A stretch of 64,000 bases of DNA from Tolypeutes matacus (GCA_026826555.1 JAKSZT010053928.1:41464806-41528805), one strand, 5' to 3'. Positions 12,178-24,325 are shown, counted from the first letter of the stretch. The notes: generated by a model not told the origin, from the sequence alone. Translations and numbers: made by a program.

Positions 12178-14376
12178 TAAAGAAAATCTAATACAAATCT
12201 TGCTCAAACTCTTCTAAAAAACTGAACAGGAAGGAATGCTACCAAACTCATTCAATGTCACTAACATCCCCCAAAATACCAAAGCCAAGTAAAGATATTA
12301 CAAAAAGAGAAAGTTACAGATCAATTTCTTTAATGAATATAGATGCAAAAATCCTCAACAAAATATGTGCTAATTGGTTCCAAAAACACTTTAAATTTAT
12401 ACATCATAATCAAGTGGGCTTTATACCAGGTACACAAGGTGGTTCAACACAAGAAAATCAATTGCTGTAATATACCATTTTAATAAATTGAAGAAAAATC
12501 ACACGATCATTTCAATTGATGAAGAAAAGGCATTTTACAAAATTTAACATCCTTTCTTGATTTAAAAAACAAAACAAAACACTCAAAGATTGGAATAAAA
12601 GGAACCTTTCTCAACATGATAAAGTGCTTACATGAAAAACCCCAAACTAAATTGTACTCTATGGAGAAAGAATGAAAGCTTTCCCACTGAGATCAGGAAC
12701 AAGACAAGGATATCCACTCTCTCCACTGCTATTCAATATGGTACTAGAAATTCTAGTTAGAGCAATTAGGCAAGAAAAAGACATAAAAGGCATCTAAATA
12801 GGAAATGAAGAATAAAACATATGCTATTTGCTGATATGATCCTATACTTAGAAAATCCTGAAAAATCCACAAAACAATTGAAACTTACAGACATTTTCAG
12901 CAAAGTAGCAGGATACAAGATTAATATGCAAAAATCAATCATTTCTATAGTACTAATGAGCAATCTGAGGAGGGAGTTAGAAAAAAAAATCCATTTACAA
13001 TAGTGACTAAAAGAATCAAATATTTAGCAATAAATTTTAACCAGGGACATAAAGGACCTGTATTCAGAAATCTGTAAAACCTTGCTAAAAGAAACCAAAG
13101 ATGATCTAAATAAATGGAAGGATATTCCATGTTCATGGGTAGGAAGACTAAATATCATTAAGATGTCAGTTCTACCAAAACTGATTTACAGATTTATGGA
13201 AATCCCAGTAAAGATTCTAATATCCTTCTTTGTACTTTGGAAAAGCCAATTATCAAATTTATCTGAAAGGAAAAATGTCTTTAAAAGGAAGAGTGAAGTT
13301 GTAGGACTCTCACTTCCAGACTTTGAAGCATATTATCTAGCTACAGTGGTAAAAACAGCATGGTACTGGCATAAAGCTAGACACGTTGACAATTGGAACC
13401 AAACTGAGAACTCAGAAATAGACCCTCACATCTATGGTCAAATGATTTTTACAAGGCTGTCAAGCCACCCTGCTGGGACAGAACAGTTTACTCAACAAAT
13501 GGTGCTGCAAGAACTGGATATCCAAATCCAAAAGAAAGAAAGAGGACCCCTATCTCACACCTTATACAAAATCCAACTCAAAATGGATCAGAAATCTAAA
13601 TATAAAAGGTAATACCATAAAATTCTTAGAAGAAAATGTAGGGAAACATCTTCAAAATCTTGTGCTTGGTGGTGGTTTCTTGGACCTTTCATCCAAAACA
13701 CAAGCAACAAAAGAGAAAATAGATAAATGGGACTGCCTCAAAATTAAACACTTTTGTGTTTCAAACAATTTTGTTAAGAAGGTGAAAAGACAGCCAATTC
13801 AATGAGGGAAAAAACCTTCAGAAACCATATATCTGATAAGGGATTGATCTCCAAGTTATATAAAGAGATCAAACGACAAAATGACAAGCAACTCCATTTA
13901 AAAATGGACAAAAGAATTGAACAATTTTTTCTTAAGTGGAAATACAAATGGCCAAAGATACATGAAAAGATGTTCAACATCACTAGCTATTAGGGAAATG
14001 CAGATCAAAACTACAATGATATATCATCTCACACCTTATAGAATGATTATTTAAAAAACAGAAAACTTCAAGTGCTGGAGAGGATGTGGAGAAATAGGAA
14101 TACTTTCACTGTTGGTAGGAGTGTAAAATGGTGCAAGCTCTGAAGAAGATGGTCTGGCAGTTCCTCGGGAAATTAAATATAGAACTTCCATATGATCTGG
14201 AAATCCCACTACCAGAAATATATTCAGAAGAACTGAAAGGACACAAATAGATATTTGCACACCAATGTTCATAGTAGCATTATTTACAATTGCTAAAAGA
14301 TAGAAACAACCTAAGTGAACATCAACCAATGAATGGATAAACAAGATGTGGTATATTCATACAATGGGATACTATT

Positions 14377-14522
14377 CACCTTTAAGAAGAAATCATTTGG
14401 GGAAGCACATGACAACATGGAGGAACACTGAGGATATTATGTTGAGTGACACCTTTAAGAAGAAATCATTTGGGGAAGCACATGACAACATGGAGGAACA
14501 TTGAGGATATTATGTTGAGTGA
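14377..14522. repeat. 73-bp tandem duplication in L1-B ORF2 end
   Basis: Two adjacent copies (14377-14449 and 14450-14522) starting 'cacctttaagaagaaatc' and ending 'gttgagtga', differing at about one base ('aacactgagg' versus 'aacattgagg'). It falls in the conserved C-terminal coding end of ORF2 and is a local duplication specific to this copy. Confidence 0.95.
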
Positions 14523-16510
14523 AATAAGCCAGACAAAAGGACAAGTATTGTATGGTCTCACTAATATGAGCTAAATATAATGAGTAGGCTTATGGAGTTG
14601 GACTGTGAAGTGTAGGTTGGTGGGAGATGGAACATGGGATGAGAAAGGAGAAATGATGCTGGATATATGTAGAATAGTTAATAAGATCAAATGTAATATG
14701 TGGTAATGGTTAGACTTGATAGTAACATAATGAATGTAACAAACACTGTTGATTTATGGATGAGTGTGGCTGAAACGCATAGCCTTGGGAGATTGTTAGC
14801 TGGAGGAGAGTATAGGGAATGTATAAATGATTTTGGCGGTAGATGAGGATTGTGGTTAATATCATAAATACAGAAATGTTGGTCTACTACAAGGTGTTAA
14901 GAATGTGGTGATCGATGGTAAAAACATAACTAATGCAACTTATAGACTATAGTTAATATTAACATTGTAATGTTTTGTAGCAAAAGTCAAGTTGGCACTA
15001 TATTAATGCTAAAGGACAAAAAAAAAAAAGAATATGGGTTTGGTTTTGTGAGATATGAATATGATTAACCATTTTCTTTTCATTTTTTTCATTAATAAGG
15101 AGACCTTGACTCTGCCATTTAACTAATCTGTGTGCCTCTGTGTATCTTTCTGAATGCTAGAGGAACAAGTGAGTTAGTAGTTGGGATTAGATGAGATAAA
15201 AGTAGCTGGACAGAAGTTTAGGATTAACATATCCATAATTTGTTGAGCTGCCTTTTTCAATTTTGTAATTTTGAAATAAAGTTATTAAAAATCAAATATA
15301 TATATAAGCATGTGATATATCTCCATATGTTCATGTATATATAAAATATCCGTTGAATATATTACAGTAAGCATTTCTATCAGAAGTTGCATTTTTAAAC
15401 GTGTATTGAGATTATAGGAAGATGATCTTATTTTTCTGTCTCATATTTTATTATGAGGAATTTTATTAATGATTTCCTAATGTTGAACCATGTTGCCTTA
15501 CTGAAATAAACCCATTATCATGGTATATGAACCATGTAGTATGCTGTTGGATTTTTGTATCATCATGAATGCGATTGGAACCATTTATTTGTGTGTGCAG
15601 TATTTATCATGTTTTGCTATCAATGAATTTGGAGTTATTTAAAAAAACTTTGTTATGATCTTTTTTAGGTTTGGTAGACATATCCTGCAAAACCATTAGG
15701 GCCTAGTGATTTGGCAGCGGAGTTACTTTGTTAATTTTTCTAATAATTTTAGGGAAGTGCTTAAATTAAATTAAATTTAGATTAAGTTTTCATCCCTACT
15801 AGAATTAGTTTTAGGATACTGTTTTTCTACAAAATCATCCACTGAAATCTAAATTTTCAAATTACTTGCATAGAGTTGGAATAAGTAGTTTCCTATGATT
15901 CCTTAAAATGTCCTTTTATTCAGTAGTTTATCTTGCCACTACTTTTCTCTTTTCATAGTTAGCTAATTTAAAATTTCTTGTTCATTCAAAAAACTTGATT
16001 TCTGTTCTAATTTCTGTTTTCTAACATTACTTTTTGCTCTTTGTTATTTCCTTCCTATCTTTCATAATCTTGTAAATTTCTAACCTTTTGAGTTGGATAT
16101 AAAGCTTTGGTTCTTTTTTTTTTTTTTTTTTTTTTTTCTTTACATTTTATTTATCTAGGTTTAAGATGATTTTTCCTTTGATCTCTGCTTCAATTACATC
16201 TCATAGGTAAAGGTTTTGTTATTTTATAAATTCTAAAGTTTTTATTCAAGTATTAGTTAATATTTCTTAGATATCCTTACTTATAGTTTTCTTAAGATCA
16301 GAGAATGTTATTTCTACTTATAACTTACTCAATTTTCTTCTCTTAGTCAATATTTATAACCATTCCATGTACATTTGGAAATAAGGTATATTCACTATTA
16401 TTGGCATGTCATGTTTAACATATGTCAGATATACATTGAATTTCTACACACACACTTATTTTTTGCCCAAGAGACCTGTTTTGTACTAAGAGTGGTGTAT
16501 TCTTCTATTT

Positions 16511-16637
16511 TTTTTTATTTATTTTTTATTTTTTTTTGTTGTTTGTTTGTTTGTTTTACTGGGAGGTACCGGGGATCGAACCCGGTCTCTCCATATGGTA
16601 GAGGGACGCCGAACCTCTTGAGCCACATCCGTTTCCG
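16511..16637 (-). mobile_element. tRNA-derived SINE (DAS-like, short form), minus strand
   Basis: Contains the antisense core 'gggatcgaacccggtctc' and 'ttgagccacatccg' with its A-rich tail represented by the T-rich left end. Flanked by the direct repeat tcttctattt at 16501-16510 and 16638-16647. Confidence 0.88.
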
Positions 16638-16649
16638 TCTTCTATTTTA

Positions 16650-16858
16650 TTTTTTTAATATTTTTTATTTATTTATTTATTTATTTAAGATTTTATTTAT
16701 TTATTCATGTATCCCCCCCTTGCTGCTTGCGCTCGCCGGGTCAGCCAACCACGCAGCGTGGGCGGGCCCGCCCCCACCAGGAGGCCTCGGGAACCGAACC
16801 TCGGGCCTCCCACATGGCAAACGGGAGCCCCACTGATTGAGCCACAGCCGCCTCCCCG
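16650..16858 (-). mobile_element. tRNA-derived SINE (DAS-III-like), minus strand
   Basis: Contains the antisense core 'gggaaccgaacctcgggcc' and 'ttgagccacagccgcc', a GC-rich middle, then a T-rich left end with ATTT repeats. Flanked by tcttctatttta at 16638-16649 and 16859-16870. Its left duplication is also the right duplication of the preceding SINE, so both used one target site. Confidence 0.9.
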
Positions 16859-18300
16859 TCTTCTATTTTAATATTTCTATTTCTTCACAAACATCCAGTG
16901 TTGTCTGCATGTTTTCTACATTAACATAACTGATTATATCCATTTTATAAATGATGTGCTTGAGAATTAACAAAGTTTTGTCTAGTTTGATGCTTTCTGA
17001 CTTCAATTATGTTTTCAGATATCAAAGTCACAGCCCATGTTTATCACTGTTTGCATTTTCCTTTCCCTTTATTTTTGCCTTGTGTGAATTGCTTTGGTTT
17101 AGGTGTCTCATATAACAGAGAGTTAAATTTTACTTTGTGAGCGAACTGAAAATGTTTCTTTGGAGTGTTAAATTCATTCACCCTTACTTAGTTCACTGAC
17201 ATTTTGATCTCAGCTCTGTGAATTTTTAAGATACTGCATTCATTGTGGTTCTCTCATATGGCTTATTCTCTTACTTTCACTGTCTCCACTCAATTTAAAA
17301 GAATTCTTATGGCTTTTAGAGTAGTCTTTTTTTTTAATAGTTGTCATATTTGCAGTAGTCTTTTATATAGCATCTTTAGCTCTTTTTTGTGATTTTACTA
17401 TTTGCCTTTTCAGACTTAAATGATCATTTGACTCATACATATCATATATGGCAATCAATGAGTTTTATTCCTCTTTCTCCTTTTTATGTCTGTTCATACT
17501 AAAATTCCGTTTTATCCATTAGTCTTTACACATCCTTGACTCTTATGTCCAATATTAAATATTCAAAGCTCTTTATCAAGGATTTTGCCAGTTTCCTCAA
17601 TCATATCTTGGATGGAAAAGTTTATCTATTAGTATCTTCCTCAGAAAGGATTCTTGAAAAAAAAAAGTCATGGACTTTAAAGTGTTTAACTGTTTCAGAG
17701 GTTGAGTTTCTTGAAAATATTTTGCACTACTCTATTTCTCTGCTAATTTCTATCGAGGAGTCTATTATCAACCTAGTTTTCTTCTGTTTGTAAATTAAAT
17801 GATTTGATTTTCTTGTCTGAGGCCCAGTGGATTCTTCCTTCATCTTTAAGGTCCAAAAATTGAGTTAGGAAATATCTAGGAGTTAACAATCCAATTATTA
17901 TTTCAGGCATTTCCTGGAGTTTAATATTTCAATTTCAGTTTTCTTCAGAGACTCCAATTATATACCATCCTTACCTTTAACACTTTAATTTTTATGTTTT
18001 TTACTGCTTTAATTTGGTTTCATTTTCTTTGCTTTATTTTTTCTCCTTTCATCTAATCTCCTATTGAACTCTCCATTATATCTATTTCCCCTGGAGCTCA
18101 TTGTAATTTGTTTATTCTTCTGAGTTTCTTTTGTTAGCATTTATTTCACATCTTTCTCCTCGTTAAGAAATTTCAGGTTTATGATTAGTGGAATTTATAT
18201 CTTGCATAGTATTGTTGCTTTGGTAGTCGTCATCTGATTCTTTGAAACAGTTGTATCTCAGGGCCCTATCATGAGCTGCTTTACACCTTGTCATTCAATT

Positions 18301-18752
18301 CAATGGAAATTTCCTCCTCCACGTTTCCTACCCAAATCCCCAAACCCAGAAACAGTTATCCAAGTCATCTCTGGTCCCTCATTTATTTCAAGCTTTTTTC
18401 ATTAGGTTTCAGACCTACTTTCAGGCCTACTTTCTATATTTATCTGCTCACTGGGTCCCTAGTTTTAGTTTATACCTAATTGGTATGATGTATGTTTTGC
18501 TACAGGAAACCCCTGCTTCTTCTCTGCACTTCTGTGAAATCCACGCTGCCTTACAATGTGTTGACTTCAGATTCAATTCTGCTGGGCTGGCCTGTTTATT
18601 TTCCTACTTACATATAAATTGAAGTTTGCAGTATTCTGTCTTCTAGCATGTGCAGGTATACATCCTGAGTGATTCTACTTATTTTCATAGTAAGGTTTTT
18701 GAAGATGATAGTAAGATTTGAAATTAGGAGGCTGTCATCTTTTAAAAATCCT
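18301..18752. other. Unassigned sequence
   Basis: No repeat family or gene recognised with confidence; may be a continuation of the old L1 relic to its left. Confidence 0.35.
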
Positions 18753-19035
18753 TACATTAAATAATAACAATAATAGGATGGGTTAGGGAGAAAATACACC
18801 AAATGTAAGATATAAACTATAGTTAGTAGTAATATTTTGACAATGTTCTTTCATAGTTTGTAACAGATGTTTCACAACAATGCAAGATGTTGGTGGTGGG
18901 GTGATATATGGGACCCCTGTATGATGATATGTATGCTCATGTTGTAAGTTCACAACTTTACTCTACACTTATTGTTTATGTATGTTCATGTATGAGTGAT
19001 ATACTTCAATTAAAAATTTTTTAATGAAAAAAAGT
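18753..19035 (+). mobile_element. Truncated LINE-1 3' end, plus strand
   Basis: Resembles the L1 3'UTR family seen at the end of L1-B: 'aaactatagttagtagtaatatt', 'tgggacccctgtatg' and a terminal 'cttcaattaaaaatttttt' followed by A-rich sequence. A clear target duplication was not found. Confidence 0.6.
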
Positions 19036-20129
19036 CTCTAAATCAATAAGATTTTAGCATGTCCTATGCTAATTATAAATTCTGATTGGTCAAGGTTAAA
19101 TTAAGGCAATACAATAATAGAATATACAGAGCTTTTATTTTTAAGCTACCCAAAGTACTTTAAGAATTTAGCTTTAAGAATTAAAGTAGGCTGGGAGCCA
19201 ATACTGTTGTCATGCATTGCCCAAAACAGATAAAATGAAAATAGAAAAAATAAACCATGATTTTTCTACCCTTCTCAGTCTATTCCACAATGCCATTTTA
19301 TAAGATTTGCACATCGTGAAATATTGGTTAACATTTTTTGAATTATTACTCTAAGGTTATCACAGCATTTAGATGCTTGAGATTTAAAACCATGTATTAC
19401 CCTTTCAACAAAAATTAAACAACTTCATGTACCTAAACAGATTTTTTAAAATATAGGTAATGAGTTGTCACCAATTTTAATGACTTGCCAACTTCTTTAA
19501 ACATTTATATTTCCAATAAAAATAATTCTTATTCTCCTTTGTCATTACATAGATATGTGCTAATAATTTTAAACCTTTTTTCTGAATAAAGGTAGTGACC
19601 CAAAACTTTGAAGTAAATAGTTCCTACAAAGAGAAAGATACCTAAAATCTACATGCAAATTTGATCTAAAACCTATGCAAAGTATTAGATGTCACTCATT
19701 TCTCAGTTCAGTGAGGCTTAATGTGGTTCAAGTTCACTGAGAGTTGGACATAAAGAACATCATGGTGTAAAAATCCTATCTGGGCAATATTTCAATGCTG
19801 AGAATTGAAAGAATCCAGTTTGAATATCTTCAATTGTTATCATTAATATTCAAAGATAAAACAGTCCCTAGATATACAGAAAATAAAAAGGCAAGAATTT
19901 ACTAAAAACAGAGAAAGCAAACGATGAGCAAAGTTGCACTTTCTTCACCTGTTAAAGCATGAGATGATTTAAAAAGTTTCTTCTAACCCCATGTTCCCTC
20001 TGTTTATTTACTCCAGTGCTTCTTAACCAGAAGAGTGCATTGTCATCATCTATGAAGGATTTTAAAAAGAAACATGGGACATTGGAACACTCTTTTGTAG
20101 AGCTATTTGTCTCTTATCAAAATACCAAT
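19036..20129. other. Unassigned AT-rich sequence
   Basis: About 1.1 kb with no recognised gene or repeat. Confidence 0.4.
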
Positions 20130-20770
20130 CACGCAAATTCAATCATACAGCTCCTGGGCCCCAGCAATTTCACTTTTAAAAATTTGCACTACAGATATAC
20201 ATGTAGAAGTGCCCATGTGTGTTTGCAGAAAAGCATCTATAAGTTGGAAAGTTAAATAGCCATAAGTGATTGGTTAATTTCATAATTTTATAGATAATGA
20301 AACACTATGCAGCTTTTTCAAAGGACTAAGCAAAACATCTTCAATTTATGTGATAAAAACAAGTTGCGGGAAGCGGCTGTGGCTCAATCAGTGGGGCTCC
20401 CATTTGCCATATGGGAGGCCCCGGGTTCGGTTCCCGGGGCCTCCTGGTGAAGGCGGGCCCGCCCGCATGGCGTGGTTGGCTGACCCGGCGAGTGCAGGCA
20501 GCAAGGGGGGGATAAATGAATAAATAAATGAAATCTTTGAAAAAAAAAAAACAAAACAAAACAAGTTGCAAATCAGCAGGTGGTATACTACTGCTTAAAT
20601 ACATGTGTGTGTAAATATGTATATAAATATGCATATGTATGCACATTAAAAATACAGTAACACGGAATATACCAGCACATACACACTAAACTGTTAGTAA
20701 CAGAATGTGGAGGATGGAGTCAGGAGACTTGTATCTCTTAGGTTACGCTTTAATTTTTTTTAAAGCAAAG
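20130..20770 (+). repeat. Old LINE-1 ORF2-end/3'UTR fragment, plus strand
   Basis: Contains 'ccagcaatttcactttta', 'ctacagatatacatgta' and 'aatgaaacactatgcagc', characteristic of ancient L1 ORF2 C-terminal coding DNA. It is interrupted by the SINE at 20368-20557 and continues beyond it. The limits are approximate. Confidence 0.6.
20368..20557 (+). mobile_element. tRNA-derived SINE (DAS-III-like), plus strand
   Basis: Starts 'gggaagcggctgtggctc', has the B-box-like 'ggttcggttcc', a GC-rich body, an (ATAA)n stretch and an A-rich tail. Flanked by the 12-bp direct repeat aaaacaagttgc at 20356-20367 and 20558-20569. Derived from a tRNA gene and transcribed by Pol III in the family; mobilised by L1. 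Confidence 0.93.
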
Positions 20771-21014
20771 AATTTACCTAATAAAGATAATAGGGTAAAT
20801 GCTTGCGCTCCAGCCACAGAGATTCCAGTTCAGTATCCCTGAGGTATGACGTGAGCATATTCACAATTTTAAAATTGTGACCCCGATGCATACCACCTTC
20901 TTTCAATTGCCAAGCACCAACTATTTGATGGGAACTGCACAAGCACTGGGTATCCAGATGTTTAACAAAAAACTGACATAGCATACATGCATGCAGCTTA
21001 TAGTCTAGTGGAGG

Positions 21015-21270
21015 TGTACAACTCAGTTTATGCTGTGGCAACAAGCCACCCCCAGAACGTCAACAGCTTACTACAATAAGCAGTTACAACAATCAGTAGG
21101 TCTACTTTGGTGGTACAGCTCCAGGATGTGGGCTGGATTCAGATCTGCCATGTGTCCCACTTTCTGGGACTCAGGTTAAAAGAGCAGCAGCTATCTGGGG
21201 TATGATTTTACAGGGCAGATCTCAGGAGGTTAAGTGTAAACAGGCACAAAGGGGCAAGATCTTATAAAAC
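21015..21270. repeat. Possible ancient interspersed repeat, class unresolved
   Basis: The text 'tatgctgtggcaacaagcca' followed by 'ctccaggatgtgggctggatt' resembles an old dispersed mammalian repeat, but I cannot name the family. The segment at 40505-40960 may be a related fragment. Confidence 0.35.
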
Positions 21271-21289
21271 CTCTACTTTCTTTCAACTC

Positions 21290-21470
21290 AAATAAACCAA
21301 TGTTCTTTCTCTGATCTACAAGACCCTACATGATTTGTTCATCAGCTGCCCTTGGGCTTTATTTCCTGTGCCCCCATATTTGTTCTGCTGAAGTTACGCT
21401 GACATTATGCTATTCTTCAAACACTTCAAATACTCTCCTATTTCTGTGACTGTGAAGTTGCTCTTTCTTT
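21290..21470 (+). repeat. LINE-2 (L2) 3' fragment
   Basis: The text 'ctacaagaccctacatgatt', then 'gccct' and 'tcaaacacttcaaatactctcc', follows the L2 3'-end pattern. Diverged, with approximate limits. Confidence 0.55.
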
Positions 21471-22154
21471 TGTTTGGAAATTCATTATTTGCAAAAGTAA
21501 ACTCCACTTGAGAGAAGAATCTTTGCATATCTACTGTTCAATATTAATTTTTATATATTTAGTCATACAGGATGATATTTGGATTGGCAATAGAATAGAG
21601 TGCTTTTCACAGATAAATTTTTCAAAATTTAATTTCACTCAAATACAAAGGAAATTATATCCACATAGTATCTTCCTGACTGATACTTAGAATTCCTGAA
21701 GAGTGATTATTGGTTTATTTTTAAAAACATCATTGAATTTCAAAACCTAAAAGTGTTTTGCTACTAAAAAAAAAAAGGAAAGAAAATCTTGGAAAATATA
21801 TAACTATGGCTTACATGCTATCTTCTCTATCATTGGGAATAATGGGACTGCTGAAAATTGTTTCAGCCTCAGGAAAAAGATGGGAGAAGCACTTGATGGT
21901 TTCTAATTATATTAGTTATATCAGACAAGTGAATTCTCAGTGAAATATTCTAGTCTTTGCAGAGTCCCTGCATCTTTTAGACACATTTCCATTGTAGGTG
22001 AATAGTTGAGTATCCCTATTATACCTATGAGGTTTATCTTACAACGGCAAAGCAAGATACAATCCCAAAAGCATAGTGATGTCCCAAATATCATTTCTTT
22101 TTAAAAAGAAGAGCTCCACTATAATTAATAGACAATCGATTGGTCAATGCATTG
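21471..22154. other. Unassigned sequence
   Basis: No recognisable gene or repeat; short open frames here show no recognisable domain. Confidence 0.35.
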
Positions 22155-22164
22155 ATCATGCTTT

Positions 22165-22349
22165 TTTTTAAAGATTTTATTTATTTATTCATCTATCCCC
22201 CCCCCCTTGCTGCCTGTGCTCCCCGGGTCAGCCAACCACGCTGTGTGGGTGGGGGCGGGCCCGCCCCCACCAGGAGGCCCCGGGAACCAAACCCAGGCCT
22301 CCCATATGGTAAATGGGAGCCCTACTGATTGAGCCACAGCCGCTTCCCA
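22165..22349 (-). mobile_element. tRNA-derived SINE (DAS-III-like), minus strand
   Basis: Antisense core 'ccccgggaaccaaacccagg' and 'ttgagccacagccgcttccc', a GC-rich body with a C-run, and a T-rich left end. Flanked by the 10-bp repeat atcatgcttt at 22155-22164 and 22350-22359. Confidence 0.92.
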
Positions 22350-22359
22350 ATCATGCTTT

Positions 22360-23030
22360 GCATATTCTCAGATTGTCCCAGCTCCTCTGTTTCTTGCTCC
22401 TGTATCACAAACTCTGGGTTAAGCTAGCGGAGGGCACTGATCAGAGGACAGAAGGAGAAAACCTTCTGGGTATTTATTCCTCAGATTCCCTCTCTGCCTG
22501 GGCTGCAGTGTAGCCATAGCTGGGCTGCCTCACCTATAGTGACAGCTCTCCTCAGGCGGCTGGCTCTTAATGCTGCAGCTCTCAAGAGTTCTGGCAACTG
22601 CTCCCTCCTTTCCCCTCAGATCTTAGGATGGTGCAGGCCACATATGGTTCTTCTCCTTCAGCATTTCACCTTTTCTCTTTGGTTCCCTTAACTCTGCCTC
22701 TAAATTGTCCCTTCATTAAACTCTTCAGATGAGCCTTTTAACTGTACCATTTGTTTCTTGTCTAGGACCACAATTGTCTCAATCATCTGTTGTGAGCTGT
22801 GTTCTGTATATGTTTTATATGTTTTAAAATTATAACTAAGGATGAGAATAAACTATGGTTTGCAAACTGACAAAGTCTATTTCAAATCATAATGATGAGA
22901 TTCAACTCATCTAGCCTCTTCTAGTGAACTTGTCTACTGTGCTCCTCTGAGCTTCAGACTAGGGTCCTACCCTTTCAATTTCCAGCTGAGGCTTTTGAGC
23001 ATATTGTGATGATCTGATGACACATATGTA
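22360..23030. other. Unassigned sequence
   Basis: No recognised repeat or gene. Confidence 0.35.
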
Positions 23031-23043
23031 TACACACACACAC

Positions 23044-23076
<33 letters not shown>

Positions 23077-23085
23077 TATATATAT
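23031..23085. repeat. (CA)n/(CATA)n/(TA)n microsatellite
   Basis: Alternating CA and CATA units followed by TA units. Confidence 0.92.
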
Positions 23086-23404
23086 TTAAATCCTTTTGAC
23101 TAGGCAAATGATTAGTCACCACATGAATAATATATGGTTATTGCATAATCTCCAAATAATATAAAACATACAGGCTAGAATGCAAAAGGAACTCTTAAAA
23201 TTGGGAATAGTGGGTCAGCTCCCATTCTACTTCTGTCCCTTGAAATAACTACTTTTTGAGAACTGGCTAGGTCTTCTTCAGTCTCCGTCTATGCACAAAT
23301 GTGCCTATCCATGAACTTGTACTCTGTACAAGTTTGTTATTAACATCGTTATTTTACTATATGAGTAATTCTGTGGCATTCATTTGTTCCAAGTGGTGTG
23401 CATG

Positions 23405-24325
23405 AGTTTTAGGTACACGCATATGCTCACATGTTGTGTGTGAGAGAGACTTATGTAAAGACACATGCCCATATGGCATGAGAGCACAAGTTAATCTTGC
23501 ACGGGCACATGATCAGATGGGATGTGTGGGTGTGTGCGGGGGGAGTCATCTTTACAGACATATACCCATATGTGCTAGTGGGAGGGTGAATGAGTCTTAT
23601 GTACAGACATGTACCCATATCGGGGGGCTAAGCATTATATACAGGCATATATCTAAACGAGGGGGAGGGCAGGAGTGGGAAGCCAATATACAAGCATACA
23701 CACATATGGGGGCAGAGGGGTGAACCTTATATACAGGCATATACACATATGGGGGTGGGAATGGGGAAGGAGCATTATATATAGGCAATTACCCTTATGG
23801 GGGCGGGGTGTGGGTGAGCTTTAAATACAGGGGCAGGATGCAGGCAGATGAATCTTATGAGCACATACTCATACAGGGCAGAGTGGGGTATGAGCCTATG
23901 TACATGCATAAAGCCATATGGGGCAGGGGTAGGAGTGTGGGTGAGTCTTAAATACAGGCATAAATCTGTATATAAGGGGCAGGGAAGGTAGGTGAGTCAT
24001 AGTGAGTAAGCCTTATATACGAGCACAGAGCCATATGGGGACAGGGGCAAGGGTGTGAGTGGGCCTTGTATACAGACCTATACCCATATGGAGGCTGGGG
24101 CAGAAGGGAGTNNNNNNNNNNGGGGGTGAGGGTTGGGGTGGTTAAGCCTTATTATATTCAGGCATATATACACATATGGGGATGGGGGGTGGGTAAGTCT
24201 TATATACAGGCATAGAGCCTTAAGGAGGTGGGTGAGGTGGGTGGGTAAGCCTTGTATACAGGCATATACCCATATGAAGTGGTTGGGTGAGCTTTATATA
24301 GAGGCATATAGCCATATATAAAAAG
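23405..24325. repeat. Minisatellite with degenerate ~45-65 bp units
   Basis: Roughly 16-17 imperfect units, each containing a core like 'ttatatacaggcatatac' then 'ccatatggggg' and a variable G-rich segment with 'gggtgag'. Unit length and G-rich part vary, as in variable-number tandem repeats. Open frames such as 23436-23723 arise from the repetition and are not taken as genes. An N gap lies inside at 24112-24121, so the true length is uncertain. Confidence 0.93.
24112..24121. other. Assembly gap (10 N)
   Basis: Ten unknown bases inside the minisatellite; ten is probably a placeholder length, suggesting that the array collapsed or was not spanned. Confidence 0.98.

Larger units (their letters stand above)
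10560..14590 (+). pseudogene. L1-B ORF2 relic
   Basis: The endonuclease part (about 10580-11450) is strongly eroded. Reverse transcriptase pieces remain at 12255-12470 ('[20 protein letters not shown]') and 12821-13003, where the catalytic FADD box reads FADM: relative to L1-C and L1-D three bases are missing, so one of the two catalytic aspartates is lost. A long C-terminal piece is open at 13082-13612 ('MSVLPKLIYRFMEIPVKI'). The 11957-12177 insert splits the gene. Non-functional. Confidence 0.85.
8828..15295 (+). mobile_element. L1-B: near full-length LINE-1, plus strand
   Basis: Begins near 8828 with 'gatccaagatggag', a typical L1 5' end. It carries a 5'UTR of about 0.7 kb, ORF1 from 9557, ORF2 through about 14590, and a 3'UTR ending near 15290 after 'gaaataaagttatt'. 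An alternative 3' end is the A-run at 15018-15029. ORFs are broken by many stops and frameshifts. ORF2 carries a 221-bp nested insert (11957-12177) and a 73-bp tandem duplication near its end (14377-14522). No clear target-site duplication was found. Confidence 0.85.
15300..18300 (-). repeat. Ancient LINE-1 relic, minus strand
   Basis: Reads on the minus strand as strongly decayed L1 ORF2 and possibly ORF1. The reverse transcriptase region near 15480-15560 keeps the recognisable antisense 'atgttgaaccatgttgcc'. Interrupted by two SINEs at 16511-16858 and a long T-run at 16117-16138. Boundaries and subfamily are uncertain; the 17100-18300 part is the least certain. Confidence 0.55.

Noticed and set aside
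16375..16836. 153-codon open frame
   Set aside because: Runs through two antisense SINEs and their T-rich tails; artefact.
20368..20440. Functional tRNA gene
   Set aside because: A/B boxes are present but this is the head of a SINE with a GC-rich body, A tail and target duplications.
23436..23723. 95-codon open frame with repeating HI/YRH-type residues
   Set aside because: Produced by reading through the minisatellite; no domain, and codon pattern follows the DNA repeat.
23405..24325. CRISPR-like alternation of repeat and variable segment
   Set aside because: Units are degenerate and spacers are G-rich variants of each other; mammalian context. It is a minisatellite.
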